From Phycisphaerae bacterium (lineage in GTDB: Bacteria > Planctomycetota > Phycisphaerae > Sedimentisphaerales > Anaerobacaceae), in assembly GCA_021736645.1 (NCBI GenBank), contig JAIPFM010000021.1, positions 1 to 38,708 on the forward strand: a stretch of DNA of 38,708 bases, written 5' to 3'. This document shows positions 1 through 9,700 of the stretch, piece by piece; position 1 is the stretch's first letter, and the number at the start of each line of letters is the position of its first letter. The translations under genes were made by a program, and so were the position numbers. The notes below the pieces were generated by a model that worked only from the letters and a program-made list of their open reading frames with translations, was not told the origin of the DNA and did not search any database.

Positions 1-447
1 GTCCTTGTTCACGCGCTGAAATTCACTCATTTCGATGTTCATTTCCTGCGCGATTTCTTCTGCATAAGGTCTCCGTCCCAACCTTGTTTCCAGGATCTGC
101 GTGGCCCGACCGAGTTGATTACCACGCGCGCGTACCAACCTGGGGACCCAGTCCATACTTCGGAGTTCATCCAGGATGGAACCCTTGATACGGGGTACAC
201 AATAGGTTTCAAATTTCACTCCTCTATCAGGGTCATAGGCCTCAATGGCATCCATAAGGCCAAAGATGCCGGCACTGATGAGATCATCCAATTCAACCTT
301 GTTAGGCAGCCGGGAGTGGAGTCGTTCGGCTGAAAAACGGACAATGTCCTTGTAATGTTCCATGAGCAGGTTTCGATAATAGCCATTGCCTGTTTTGTGA
401 AATCCTGCCCAAACACCCTTGATATCCAATTTTTCTCTAGTTTTCAT
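1..447 (-). CDS. RNA polymerase sigma factor, FliA/WhiG (sigma-28) type, 3' end cut by window
   Basis: This is an alternative sigma factor that would direct RNA polymerase to a specialised promoter set, classically flagellar genes. The first 149 codons are present and the frame runs off the left edge. Residues about 30-105 match sigma region 2 (LDDLISAGIFGLMDAIEAYD, then FETYCVPRIKGSILDELR). The string GSILDELRSMDWVPR is the hallmark of the FliA/WhiG family. Region 3 begins at about 110 (RRPYAEEIAQEM). The ATG at 447 is preferred to the one at 453 because AGGA lies 5 nt upstream of 447, whereas AGG touches the 453 ATG. It is transcribed in the same direction as the response regulator upstream, 192 bp away. 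No flagellar gene is visible, so the regulon is unknown. The family call is firm. Confidence 0.88.
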   Translation of the reverse strand, partial: MKTREKLDIKGVWAGFHKTGNGYYRNLLMEHYKDIVRFSAERLHSRLPNKVELDDLISAGIFGLMDAIEAYDPDRGVKFETYCVPRIKGSILDELRSMDWVPRLVRARGNQLGRATQILETRLGRRPYAEEIAQEMNIEMSEFQRVNKD

Positions 448-581
448 AAGCATCCTGTTTAAGATTTAACGGCAGGCAGCCTCAAAAAACTTAAGGGAGG
501 GATTCTGCAAAGGAGAGAAGGAAATGACCTCCGGCCCGGTGTCGCACTCTCACAATAAAAGAGGATTTACGTCAGAGGCCC

Positions 582-598
582 TTCCCCACGATGGGGAA
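582..598. repeat. Perfect 7-3-7 inverted repeat
   Basis: TTCCCCA, loop CGA, TGGGGAA forms a perfect 7-bp stem. It lies between the regulator stop (640) and the sigma-factor start (447). Neither strand has a T-run directly after the stem, so it is a poor intrinsic terminator. It could be an operator or RNA processing site. A 7-3-7 repeat of different sequence occurs at 24195-24211. Confidence 0.4.
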
Positions 599-639
599 AA
601 ACGCTCTTCCAAAGCAATCGATGGCCGACCCTTCGGACA

Positions 640-1290
640 TTAAAAATCCACAGACGTCAATCCCGCACTCACGGCAAATCTAGTGAGTTCTGGAACAGTA
701 TGTAAATCCAGCTTTTCCATAATGTTTCGGCGCGTGGAATCCACGGTTTTGGGACTGAGGTGAAGATGTAAGCCGATTTCCTTTGTACTGTACCCTTCTG
801 TCACCAGCTGCAGAATTTGTTTCTCTCTACCAGACAGCAGATTCAGCCCCTTGTCCGTGGTGCGATTGAAACTGGGGCACAGATGACTGTTGATAACCAC
901 ATTGGCAATCTCCGGACTCAGATAGTAATCGCCATTGACAACGGCGTCCAGGGCCGTGGAAATCTCTTCATATACCCCGCTTTTAAGCACATAGGCGAGA
1001 CAACCGGCCTTCAAGGCCTCTTTGACAATGGTGTCATCTGCGTTCATGGACAGAACAATTATCTTGACACTGGGGCATGCAAGCGATATCTGACGCATGG
1101 CCTCAATGCCATTCATTTTCGGCATGGTAATATCCATAATTACAAGATCAGGCTTGAGCTCTTGCATACACTTGACCGCCGCTTCGCCATTCTGAGCCTG
1201 GCCCACAACTTCAGTATCACGTCTCTCACAGACCAGGGCCTTGAGCCCTTCAATGACGAGAGGGTGGTCGTCTACTATCAGGATTCGCAT
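640..1290 (-). CDS. NarL/FixJ-type response regulator (receiver + LuxR HTH)
   Basis: This is a DNA-binding response regulator, the presumed partner of the kinase encoded immediately upstream. Starting at the ATG at 1290 it has 216 residues, the family norm. The receiver domain has the acidic pair in ILIVDDH, the phosphoacceptor Asp in VIMDITMP (residue 53) and the switch Lys in YVLKS (103). The LuxR-type HTH is at about 148-205 (LSGREKQILQLVTEGYSTKE, then SPKTVDSTRRNIMEKL). An in-frame TTG at 1296 is possible, but alignment with the other regulators here favours 1290. The gap to the kinase stop at 1308 is 17 bp, so the two are probably cotranscribed. Target genes are unknown. Confidence 0.93.
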   Translation of the reverse strand: MRILIVDDHPLVIEGLKALVCERRDTEVVGQAQNGEAAVKCMQELKPDLVIMDITMPKMNGIEAMRQISLACPSVKIIVLSMNADDTIVKEALKAGCLAYVLKSGVYEEISTALDAVVNGDYYLSPEIANVVINSHLCPSFNRTTDKGLNLLSGREKQILQLVTEGYSTKEIGLHLHLSPKTVDSTRRNIMEKLDLHTVPELTRFAVSAGLTSVDF

Positions 1291-1307
1291 GATCAATTCA
1301 CTCCAAT

Positions 1308-3032
1308 TCAGGAAGTCTCTTTTTGCATGATCGGTACAGAGAGTGTGACTGTAGTCCCCTGGCCCTGGTGCGATTCAAACACCAGACTACCCGCCTGCCT
1401 TGACAGGGCTTCACGAACACTGAGCAAGCCGTACCCCTCGCTCGTTTCGCAAATCTTCTGGTCATGACAGCCGATACCATTATCCCTCAGCGTGACTACC
1501 ATCTCATGGCCAGACCGAGCGAGAGAAAGCCAGACGTGCGTCGCCTTGGCATGTTTGACAACATTCATCATGAGTTCTCGAACACTACGAAACAGCAAGA
1601 TTTCCACGTCCTCACTCAAGGGTTTATCACACTTGTCATTTATAAAATGCGTCAACAAACCGTACTTGGCGCCTGCGTCCTGGAGCCATTTTTCCGCCGC
1701 TAACTCAAAACCAAGCAGCGCCAAAACGGGATTGCCAAGGTCAAATGTCAGGGTCCGGACCGTCTTGAGAGTCCGGCCTAGGGAATCACGGATATGAGTC
1801 AAAGACTTGCGCATCGACTCATCCGTTACAGCGTCACACAGGGAAGCCACCTCAAACTTGATCATCACCAAAGATTGACTGATCGAATCATGAAGGCTTG
1901 CGGCAATGGACCGTTTTAATCGCTCCTCTGACAGGGTCAGTTCGGACGCCAAGGACTGAAGTCGCACCCGGTATTCACGCAACTCCTGTTCCGTTTCTTT
2001 TCTCTGTGTGATGTCCTGAGCCAAGGTTAAGAAATACAAGGGCACGCCCTGCTTGTCTCTCAGGAGTGACGTGGTTAATTGTAGGAATACAACGCGCCCG
2101 TCTTTATGTCTACACCTCTTTTCAACATTCGCCGGAGTCGTCTGCCCTGACAGGATTCGAGCCATGACCTCGGTACCCACAGCCCGGTCTTGAGGCATCC
2201 CAATATCTTGAAAGGTCATGGACAACAACTCGGTTTGGGAGTACCCTGTAATCGTTGAAAAAGCCTCATTGACCTGCTGGAAGCGACCGTCCAATGACAC
2301 CAGAACCATGCCCAGGGGTGAATGGGTAATCATATTGACACACAGTTGTTCTGATTTCCAGAGTTTCTTTTCCGTCTCTAGATGCTCCAGGTTCTCCTCT
2401 TCAAGACGCTGCACTACCTTTTGAAGGGCCTCTGTCCGGAGCTGAACGGTTGCCTCTAACGCGTCCCTGGCCCTTAGCAACGATTCATTCGCTTGATTCC
2501 GCTGAACAAACCGCCACATTCCGCTCATGAGCAAGGTAATCAGGTGCTCATCACTTGCATTATAATTGACGGATTTATTGCCTACCGAAGCCACGGCCAC
2601 AATGCGGTCCCCATCAAAAAGAGGCACCACCATGAAGCGCTTCACCGGAACATGCCCGTGCGGAAGGCCCTTCTTGCGCGTATCGAACTGCTTGTAATCA
2701 TTGACAACCACCGTCTTTCGCGTCCTAATGGGCTCTGCCCAGAATCCCGCATGAACCACGTCCAAGGGAGGCAGGTTGCTTGGCATGCTGGATGGATAAT
2801 CCCTGCTATTTGATGTCGCGTGACAGGTATAAGCGGATTCGTCTTCACTCAGCGTGCCTATGAATCCAATTTCGCTTTGGGTTAAAACCACGGCCTCATC
2901 CAAGGCAAAGACAGCCAACTCCTTGATGGACGCGTTGCCCATCTGACTCAAACGAAGAATCGCATCTAACCTGGAATCTTCACAGAACTTGCCCACGCCC
3001 TGTGATGACTCCTTATAACCAGGCTCTGCCAT
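1308..3032 (-). CDS. GAF-PAS sensor histidine kinase, HisKA_3 (NarX/DegS-like) type
   Basis: This is a soluble sensor kinase of 574 residues with no membrane segment. A GAF domain covers about 18-175 (note the segment ending GLPHGHVPVKRFMVVPLFDG), followed by a coiled coil at about 180-225. A PAS domain lies at about 230-345 (PLGMVLVSLDGRFQQVNEAF). The HisKA_3 dimerisation domain has its phosphoacceptor in SLHDSISQSL (His381). A HATPase_c domain ends the protein (RELMMNVVKHA, DNGIGC, GYGLLSVREA). The start is set at the ATG at 3032, which has GGAAG about 8 nt upstream; the frame also opens at a TTG at 3056. It should phosphorylate the regulator at 640-1290. The signal sensed is unknown. A 10-bp palindrome, GGGTATACCC (3142-3151), lies about 110 bp upstream and could be an operator. 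Confidence 0.9.
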   Translation of the reverse strand: MAEPGYKESSQGVGKFCEDSRLDAILRLSQMGNASIKELAVFALDEAVVLTQSEIGFIGTLSEDESAYTCHATSNSRDYPSSMPSNLPPLDVVHAGFWAEPIRTRKTVVVNDYKQFDTRKKGLPHGHVPVKRFMVVPLFDGDRIVAVASVGNKSVNYNASDEHLITLLMSGMWRFVQRNQANESLLRARDALEATVQLRTEALQKVVQRLEEENLEHLETEKKLWKSEQLCVNMITHSPLGMVLVSLDGRFQQVNEAFSTITGYSQTELLSMTFQDIGMPQDRAVGTEVMARILSGQTTPANVEKRCRHKDGRVVFLQLTTSLLRDKQGVPLYFLTLAQDITQRKETEQELREYRVRLQSLASELTLSEERLKRSIAASLHDSISQSLVMIKFEVASLCDAVTDESMRKSLTHIRDSLGRTLKTVRTLTFDLGNPVLALLGFELAAEKWLQDAGAKYGLLTHFINDKCDKPLSEDVEILLFRSVRELMMNVVKHAKATHVWLSLARSGHEMVVTLRDNGIGCHDQKICETSEGYGLLSVREALSRQAGSLVFESHQGQGTTVTLSVPIMQKETS

Positions 3033-3193
3033 TTTTTTTTCTTCCACTACAGGCAATCTCTATACAGATCAATCCTGCAAATACTAACGTCTGTGACTGG
3101 TGTTTCCCCTGCGATTGCCAGCCAATCACCTTACATTTCTTGGGTATACCCGTGTATCACAGAAAAAAAGGATGAGGCCCGGCTAAAGGTAGG

Positions 3194-3841
3194 TTATAAC
3201 TCCATAGATATCAATCCCTCACGTATCGCCAGTTTGGTCAGACCGGCAATAGAGTGTATACCCATTTTCTGCATGATATTGCGACGTGCGGCATCCACAG
3301 TCTTGGGGCTCAGGTTTATATCCCGGGCAATGACCTTGACAGACAGCCCCTGCGCAGTGAGTTGCAGAACCTGTCGTTCGCGTTCAGTCAGGGCCATGAA
3401 ACCGCTGCAAGAACTGCAGGGCCCTGTCCCCAGAAAATCTTGGATGACCAGACCCGTGATCTCCGGGCTCAGGTATCTTTTGTTTTCGACGGCAGCTTCC
3501 AAGGCTGCTTCGATCTCTTCAAAATCTGCAGATTTTAACACGTAGGCGTCCGCTCCGGCCTTGATGGCCTCAGTCACAATACAGTGTTCAGTATGCATGG
3601 ACAGGACTACGAGTTTGACTGCAGGATCAAAGGCGTGGATAGACCGCATTGCTTCAATGCCACTGAGTTCTGGCAGGGTAATGTCCATAATCACAGCATC
3701 AGGACGCAGCGTGTGAACGAGTTCCACGGCAGTTTCTCCATCCTCAGCCTCTCCGACAATCTCAACTTTGCCTCTTCTTTCAAAGTGCACCCGAAGTCCT
3801 TGTCGCATAATCGCATGATCATCTACCAGTACCAGTCTCAT
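3194..3841 (-). CDS. NarL/FixJ-type response regulator (receiver + LuxR HTH)
   Basis: A 215-residue two-domain regulator. The receiver begins MRLVLVDDH, has its phosphoacceptor Asp53 in VIMDITLP and a conserved Lys in YVLKSA. The HTH at about 147-205 reads LTERERQVLQLTAQGLSVKV, then SPKTVDAARRNIMQK. The linker has a Cys pair (CSSC). Its ATG overlaps the TGA of the upstream kinase as ATGA (3838-3841), which indicates translational coupling and makes the partnership very likely. It is clearly paralogous to the regulator at 640-1290, so the two kinase-regulator pairs look like an old duplication. Confidence 0.94.
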   Translation of the reverse strand: MRLVLVDDHAIMRQGLRVHFERRGKVEIVGEAEDGETAVELVHTLRPDAVIMDITLPELSGIEAMRSIHAFDPAVKLVVLSMHTEHCIVTEAIKAGADAYVLKSADFEEIEAALEAAVENKRYLSPEITGLVIQDFLGTGPCSSCSGFMALTERERQVLQLTAQGLSVKVIARDINLSPKTVDAARRNIMQKMGIHSIAGLTKLAIREGLISMEL

Positions 3842-6078
3842 TGTGGCTGCGCTCCTATCTGATCGTCCTGCACAATCAGGGCAAGGGGAGCTTTTAGCGT
3901 GACACTGCAGCCCAGCCCCTTCCCGGTAATAATCTCAAGGCATCCCCCCAGCCTTTCCATAGACTCCTGGATGCTCAAAATTCCATAACCAGAAATGGTC
4001 ACGTCAGCACTCTGGAGATCAAAGCCAATCCCGTCATCTGTCACTTGTATACAAACGTCTTGGCCCTTGCGACAGATCGCAATTGTGACATGTCGGGCCT
4101 GAGCGTGTTCGATGATATTATTCAGCAGTTCACGGATACAGCGAAACAAAACAGCCCTGAGATCTTGACCCAGAGGCTTCTCCAAGCCATCATCGGAAAA
4201 ACTTGTGCACAAACCGTATTTTGCCTGTATTTCATCCCTGAGCCAATACTCTGTGGCCTTCACCAGGCCGAGGACATTGAGGGCCGGGAAGCTGAGTTGG
4301 TTCGTGAGAGATCTGGACTCCGTCAAGATGCACGAAAGCGATCGGGTGATCTCTGCAAGCCTCTCTCTTAGTGAGGGATCATCCATATCTCGAGTCAGGG
4401 TCACCAGATTCATCCTGGTTAAGGCCAGAGACTGACAGATCCCGTCATGGAGTTTTCTGGAGATCATCTGTTTGAGACGTTCTTCAGTCAGGGTTATTTT
4501 GGAGGTCAGAGACTTGAGTCTTTCCTGGTAATTCAGAAGCTGCCTTTGTGTAAGCTTGAGTTGCGTGACGTCAATCACGCCGGCAATGGCCCCCTTAAAA
4601 TTGCCTTGCTCGTCCATGATGGGCGCAGTATCCAGGACAGTGTTAATCCGTCTACCGTCCTTATGTGTAAACTCAAACTCATGCACTGCCTTCTCACCCT
4701 TTTTACGGTTCTCAATCTTCTGATTTGCCAGTTTTTTTGCATCGTCATCCATGAAATCAAACAGGTATTTTCCCATCATGTCATCGACACTGTATCCAAG
4801 CATGTTTGACATGGGCTGGTTTACATAAGACGTCTTTGAATCAGCATCAATGATCCAGACCCTTTCCTGAAGGCTGTTAACAAGGGCACGATACTTTTCT
4901 TCACTTGCCCTTAGCTTGACTTCTTTATTTCGCTGTTCGGTAATGTCTTGTCCGGAGCCGATAGCCCCGATGATGGAGCCAACACTGTCGCGCAGGATCA
5001 TATTGTGCCAGGCAATCAAACGGACCTGACCCTGAGCGTTTACGATGCGATTCTCAACATACTCTGCGGGCTTCACGTTTCCCTTTAGAATTTGACAAAA
5101 TGCCTGCTCTGTCCTTTCACGATCTATGTCAGGCACAAATGTGTCAAACCACTTTTTGCCCATGATCCAGTCACGAGGAGCGCCCAGTATGTCGCAGCCC
5201 TTTCTATTGATCAGGATGACGCGTTGCCCTAAGTCCAGGGCCACTATGATGGCCGACACAATATCAAGGTACATCTCAGCCCTGTCTCGTTCAATGTGTA
5301 AGCTGATGCTCGCCTGCATGCTTGCTGTCACATCACGGCCCACAGCATAGATCAGCTTCAGATTCGACTGGGGTTGACATGCCCAGTTCAGCCAGCGGTA
5401 GGATCCGTCCTTACAGCAGTACCGGTTTTCCAAGTCAATGACTTTCTCTCCCTGCTCGAGCTTTTCTTTTATCAATGCCTCGGTGCGTTCAGCATCATCG
5501 GGATGAGTGAAGCAAAAGAATGGACGACCCAGCCACTCTGCTTCCCTGTACCCGAGAATTCGCTCAAACGCAGGATTCACCCTGACAAACCTTAGTGACT
5601 GTAGATCTATGATACAGATCGGATCAAGTGAGAGTCTGAATAGGCCGTCCAAATGTTCTTCCAGCACCTGCTTTTGACGTCTCAATCCGAGATTCGCGGC
5701 CCGATGCACATGGTGTATGAGTCTATCCGGATGATCGGTCTTATCCACATACGCCACAGCCCCCAGGTTCAAGGCTTTCTTGGCGGTCTCGTAAGAGCCC
5801 AATCCCGTATTCACGACCGTGGGAATCTTTTTGAAATAAGGGCCGATTTCTCTCAGGAACAGATCCTCTGCCATATCAGGCAAGTGCAGATCAATGACCA
5901 TCACATCGAAGAGGTCCTGTGACAGAGAGGTCAGGGTCTCAGTAGCATTCTTGCAGGAAACGACCTTAAATGCATGCACACACAAAATTTCCTCCAGAGA
6001 CTGACGCTGAGCAGGATCACCTTCAACCAGCAGTATACAGGATTGTGGAGCATGGATCATTGTGGGATCGTCCATCAT
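3838..6078 (-). CDS. Receiver-PAS-PAS-PAS histidine kinase, HisKA_3 type
   Basis: A 746-residue soluble kinase. An N-terminal receiver (about 13-130) has Asp63 in VMVIDLHLP; its acidic pocket reads VEGD rather than the usual DD pair but keeps acidic residues. Three PAS domains follow at about 140-260, 270-385 and 395-510, each ending in a DVT/DIT motif. The HisKA_3 box is KLHDGICQSLALTR (His544). The ATPase domain carries RELLNNIIEHA, DDGIGF and GYGILSIQES. The two start ATGs (6078, 6075) are adjacent; 6078 is used because GGGGTG lies about 10 nt upstream and it overlaps the stop of a small ORF. It is coupled by ATGA to the regulator at 3194-3841. The receiver may let another kinase modulate it. 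Confidence 0.92.
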   Translation of the reverse strand: MMDDPTMIHAPQSCILLVEGDPAQRQSLEEILCVHAFKVVSCKNATETLTSLSQDLFDVMVIDLHLPDMAEDLFLREIGPYFKKIPTVVNTGLGSYETAKKALNLGAVAYVDKTDHPDRLIHHVHRAANLGLRRQKQVLEEHLDGLFRLSLDPICIIDLQSLRFVRVNPAFERILGYREAEWLGRPFFCFTHPDDAERTEALIKEKLEQGEKVIDLENRYCCKDGSYRWLNWACQPQSNLKLIYAVGRDVTASMQASISLHIERDRAEMYLDIVSAIIVALDLGQRVILINRKGCDILGAPRDWIMGKKWFDTFVPDIDRERTEQAFCQILKGNVKPAEYVENRIVNAQGQVRLIAWHNMILRDSVGSIIGAIGSGQDITEQRNKEVKLRASEEKYRALVNSLQERVWIIDADSKTSYVNQPMSNMLGYSVDDMMGKYLFDFMDDDAKKLANQKIENRKKGEKAVHEFEFTHKDGRRINTVLDTAPIMDEQGNFKGAIAGVIDVTQLKLTQRQLLNYQERLKSLTSKITLTEERLKQMISRKLHDGICQSLALTRMNLVTLTRDMDDPSLRERLAEITRSLSCILTESRSLTNQLSFPALNVLGLVKATEYWLRDEIQAKYGLCTSFSDDGLEKPLGQDLRAVLFRCIRELLNNIIEHAQARHVTIAICRKGQDVCIQVTDDGIGFDLQSADVTISGYGILSIQESMERLGGCLEIITGKGLGCSVTLKAPLALIVQDDQIGAQPQ

Positions 6079-6227
6079 GCTGTTTTCACCCCGTGTTTAC
6101 AGTCGTCGGCCTGACAACTGGATCTGATTTGTGCCACATCCGCAGCCGCCTGCTCAAAAATGGCCTGAAAACAGGACTCATTCTCAGTCAAATCCCTTGT
6201 CACTTGCAGTGTACCCTTGCTGGTCAT
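6075..6227 (-). CDS. Small 50-residue ORF overlapping the receiver-PAS kinase start
   Basis: The frame starts at the ATG at 6227 with AAGGA 7 nt upstream. It runs 50 codons and ends in a TGA that overlaps the kinase ATG at 6078 as ATGA. It lies between a good promoter (6279-6306) and the kinase, so it should be the first cistron of that transcript. The product is soluble and predicted helical around CFQAIFEQAAADVAQI, with three Cys (19, 38, 43), the last two spaced CX4C. I do not recognise a family. The segment slightly resembles the first helix of a PAS domain, so it could be a PAS remnant. The ribosome site and coupling are what support it as a gene. Confidence 0.5.
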   Translation of the reverse strand: MTSKGTLQVTRDLTENESCFQAIFEQAAADVAQIRSSCQADDCKHGVKTA

Positions 6228-6278
6228 ACCCAATTCCTTCATTCTCTATCATGCTGCGGCAAGAAATCAAACACCTCC

Positions 6279-6306
6279 ATAGTAACAAGCAGACATCACA
6301 TGTCAA
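6279..6306 (-). promoter_or_regulatory. Sigma-70-like promoter for the small ORF-kinase-regulator operon
   Basis: Read on the minus strand, TTGACA (6301-6306) is followed by 16 nt and TACTAT (6279-6284). Initiation would fall near 6272, about 45 nt before the small ORF and about 195 nt before the kinase. The perfect -35 box is the main support. Confidence 0.55.
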
Positions 6307-6753
6307 GTCATGCATACACACAAATGTTGATAGGCAATTTCCTTGTTTGAATTAAGCATTTTACACTTTTTCGCTAAAACCTTTTCCTTGTCTTGATTGA
6401 GTTTATTGCACTTTAAGCTCGGGGGTGTTTACTGCCGTAATAATCATATGACGCGCCGTGATGGTAATGCGCCAAGGCACAGGGATAAATGGCCTCAGAA
6501 TACGACATCCGGAATAAACCGATCTGGCTGCCTCTTGGCCTGACCCGGTGTAAGTTTTAGATTTTCAGCACCTAAGATGGACTTTAGCATGCATCAAAAA
6601 ACACGCCAAAGGGAATAGGAATGAATACAAGGAGCATACGCATCGTCAAACAACTCACGTTGAGGTCAATGATCTGCTATCTGAACTCAATATCGAACCT
6701 AAGTACAAGGTAACATCGACGCTGAACGCTAATGTGCCTGTGGAGGAATGGAA
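6307..6753. other. Divergent intergenic region before the dCACHE hybrid kinase
   Basis: This AT-rich stretch separates the minus-strand kinase operon from the plus-strand hybrid kinase. It holds a possible RNA stem (6471-6539). It also holds several very short ORFs: 6489-6560 (23 codons, AGGG upstream) and 6621-6713 (30 codons, AGGGAATAGGA upstream). A third frame is open from 6554 to 6757, lacks an ATG, and ends in a TGA that overlaps the kinase ATG at 6754. I could not place a convincing plus-strand promoter. No known riboswitch consensus was recognised. Confidence 0.5.
6471..6539 (+). other. Candidate structured leader RNA of the dCACHE kinase gene
   Basis: GCCAAGGCA (6471-6479) can pair with TGCCTCTTGGC (6529-6539), giving a 9-bp closing stem with a 2-nt bulge around about 50 nt. 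It lies about 215 nt upstream of the kinase start. I compared it by eye with the GEMM-I c-di-GMP consensus and found no match. It could equally be a chance stem. Confidence 0.25.
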
Positions 6754-9700
6754 ATGAAGATAGGGCAACAGTTAACCTTGGGATTTGTAGGCATTGCCTT
6801 GTTGGTCGCGGCAGTGGTGGGGTCTATTTCGATTGTCGCCAGTCAGAAGGTGTTGAAAGGCAGTATAGGAAGGCAGTCCGCAGTACTGGCCACGGAATTG
6901 ATTAAAACCATTGACAAAAGCATTTATACCAGAATCGAGTCCATGCAGGAATATGCCAGTGATCTGGCAGTACAGCAATACATTTCAGCATCAAATCAGG
7001 CATTTGATCGTCACGATAATATAGAAGCCGCCATTCTCGAGGAAGATGCAAGTTGGATTTCAACTGCCAAAGATGAAGTGACGCCTTTTATGCAGACATT
7101 AATAGGTAACGAACGGTCGGGGCAGTTAAGACATAAACTTGCTTTCTACCAAGAAAAGTACGGGTACCAGGTTTTTGGGGAAGCATTTCTGACCAACAAA
7201 TACGGAGCCAATATTATCCAGACGGGAAAGACCACTGACTATTTTCAGGCAGATGAAGACTGGTGGCAGAAAGCAAAGACTGATGGGTTGTATGTGAGCG
7301 ACGCCGATTACGACAACAGTTCAGGTGTGTATTCTGTCGACATCTGCTTGAGACTCGATGACGAAAACGGTCAATTTCTTGGGGTATTAAAGTCGGTCTC
7401 GAACATTGAAGATATAATTAATATTATAAAAAGTGTGGCTATAAAAGACACGACAGCCACCTTCAGACTACTCACCAAAGAAAGCAACATTATTTATGCC
7501 ACAGAAGAGGTTGGGTTTCTTGATCCGTTGCCCAAGCAATTAGAAGTCCACTTGCTGCAACAAAAACAACATCGCCGCTTTTCAGATTTTTTTGTAACAA
7601 CTGATAGTACATTAGGAAGAGGCAAGGCATTTTATGCCCATGCACATTCAACAGGATACCGGGATTTCAAGGGCTTGGGGTGGGTCCTGCTGACAGAAGT
7701 TGACGCGAATGAAGCATTTGCTCGCGTGGCCAGCTTGAGGAATCTCATACTGGCCAGTGTAGGAGTGATCATGGCACTGGCAGTGGTTCTCGGGATTTCC
7801 ATGGCCCAATCGATCTCACGACCCCTCGGTAAATTGGCCGTGGCAGCCGCAAGTATTGGCCACGGTGATCTGAAAACTCGAAATGACATTGAGTCAAAGA
7901 ATGAAATCGGTCAATTGGCCAAAACTATAAATAAAATGACTGAAGACCTGACGAATTCAACCACGTCGATCAACGACCTTAATCGCGAGGTTGCCTCCCG
8001 TAAAATCGCGGAACAGGAGATGATACGAGTCAATGCAGAATTGAGCCAGCGTTCTATAGAACTCGAAAAGAGCAGGACCATCACTCTAAATATCTTGGAG
8101 GATATGAAAATCGCCAAGAACCAGTCTGTTCGAGCTGAAGCCCAGGCCAGGCAGGAATCTGCCAAATTCGAAGCCATGATCTCCTGCATGGAGGAAGGCG
8201 TCGTATTCGCGGATGCGTCAGATACAATCGTGGAGGTAAACCCCTATTTTCTACGGTTCGTCAACATGCCAAAAGAGGACCTTATTGGAAAGAGCCTGTG
8301 GAATCTGCATGGAGGCGCCCCAAGCGAACACATAAGGGCCATATTGGATGACTTCAAAAGGGCTCCCAATAGCCCATGTTTTGTCATGCAACGCCCCTTG
8401 GGAGATTTGACTATCACCATAAGAGTCCAGCCCATTTATCAGGATAATCAATATTACGGAGTCCTGATGAACACCATTGATGTCACCTCGCTGGTCAATG
8501 CCGTAAACCTAGCGGAACAGGCGAATCAGGCCAAGAGCCAGTTTCTGGCCAATATGAGTCATGAGATCCGTACGCCCATGAACGGCGTAGTCGGCATGAT
8601 CGATATGGCTTTGGAAGAGCCCCTAAGCAATATCGTGACTCAGTACCTGCTGACCTGCAAATCTTCGGCAGATTCACTGTTGAATATCATCAATGACATT
8701 CTGGATATATCCAAAATTGAAGCAGGCAAACTCGAAATGGATATCATCGACTGCTCAGTTAATCGACTGCTTATTGACATCGAATCCTTGATGTGTGCCA
8801 GAGCCTTGAACAAAGGTATTGAATTAAGCATCCTATTTGACACACCTGTGCCAGACATGATTCGCACTGACCCTACAAGAGTTCGTCAGTGCCTGATCAA
8901 TCTGATAGGCAATGCCATTAAATTCACAGATGCAGGTTATGTCAAGGTGCATGTGTCTTTGCAGGAAGACAAAGACGGCACATCCGTTCGTTTTGATGTT
9001 GAGGATTCGGGCATCGGTGTCAGTACAGAGAACCAGCTCCACATTTTTGACACATTCACTCAGGCAGACAATACGATCACGAGACAATTTGGCGGCACAG
9101 GCCTGGGATTGTCAATCACCAGGCAATTGGCTGATTTGCTTCATGGTTCTCTCTCCATTTCAAGCGTTGAAGGAGAAGGCTCTACTTTCTCTCTGTCCAT
9201 TCCGACCAATATCAATGTAACATCCCAGGCCATGCTAAGCAAGATCGATAGAGATTCTGTCGAGAAGCCTTTTATTCAACCCCTGAAGCAACTCGACGGA
9301 AACATTCTCGTCGCCGAGGACAACCAGGTTAATCAAGTTGTCATCCAGACCATGCTCTTAAAGATGGGACTGGACGTCACCATCTGCTGTGATGGTAATG
9401 AGGCTGTTCAATTGGCCAAAGCTCACCACTATGACCTGATACTGATGGATGTGCACATGCCGAACATGAATGGCCTTGTGGCCACAAGACTACTCAGACA
9501 AGCAGGCCTGACCGGCCCCATCATTGCTTTGACGGCAGGTGTTCTCCCAGAAGACTTTAAAAACACGCGTCTTGCAGGATGTAACGAGCATCTGATAAAA
9601 CCCATTAACCGTGCGAAGCTGGTTGAGACTCTGGCTACATATTTACCTGCAACGGAAACACCTCTGGTGAATGATCTCGCGTCCATAGAATCACAAGTCA

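Noticed and set aside
466-490. Sigma-28-like promoter in front of the sigma-factor gene (GCCGTTAA with an upstream TTAAGTTT on the minus strand)
   Set aside because: The spacing between the boxes is about 2 nt longer than the FliA consensus and the start point would leave almost no leader. Too weak to list as autoregulation.
817-1467. 216-codon plus-strand frame
   Set aside because: It lies antisense to the response regulator and kinase, whose domains are unmistakable, and has no motif of its own.
3161-3175. T-run on the minus strand after the regulator at 3194, possible terminator
   Set aside because: No stable stem precedes the T-run; the GC-rich segment before it does not fold into a clear hairpin.
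6421-6560. c-di-GMP (GEMM) riboswitch upstream of the dCACHE kinase
   Set aside because: The conserved core (CACGCACAGGGCAAACC and the paired GGxCTAA receptor) is not present; only a generic stem is.
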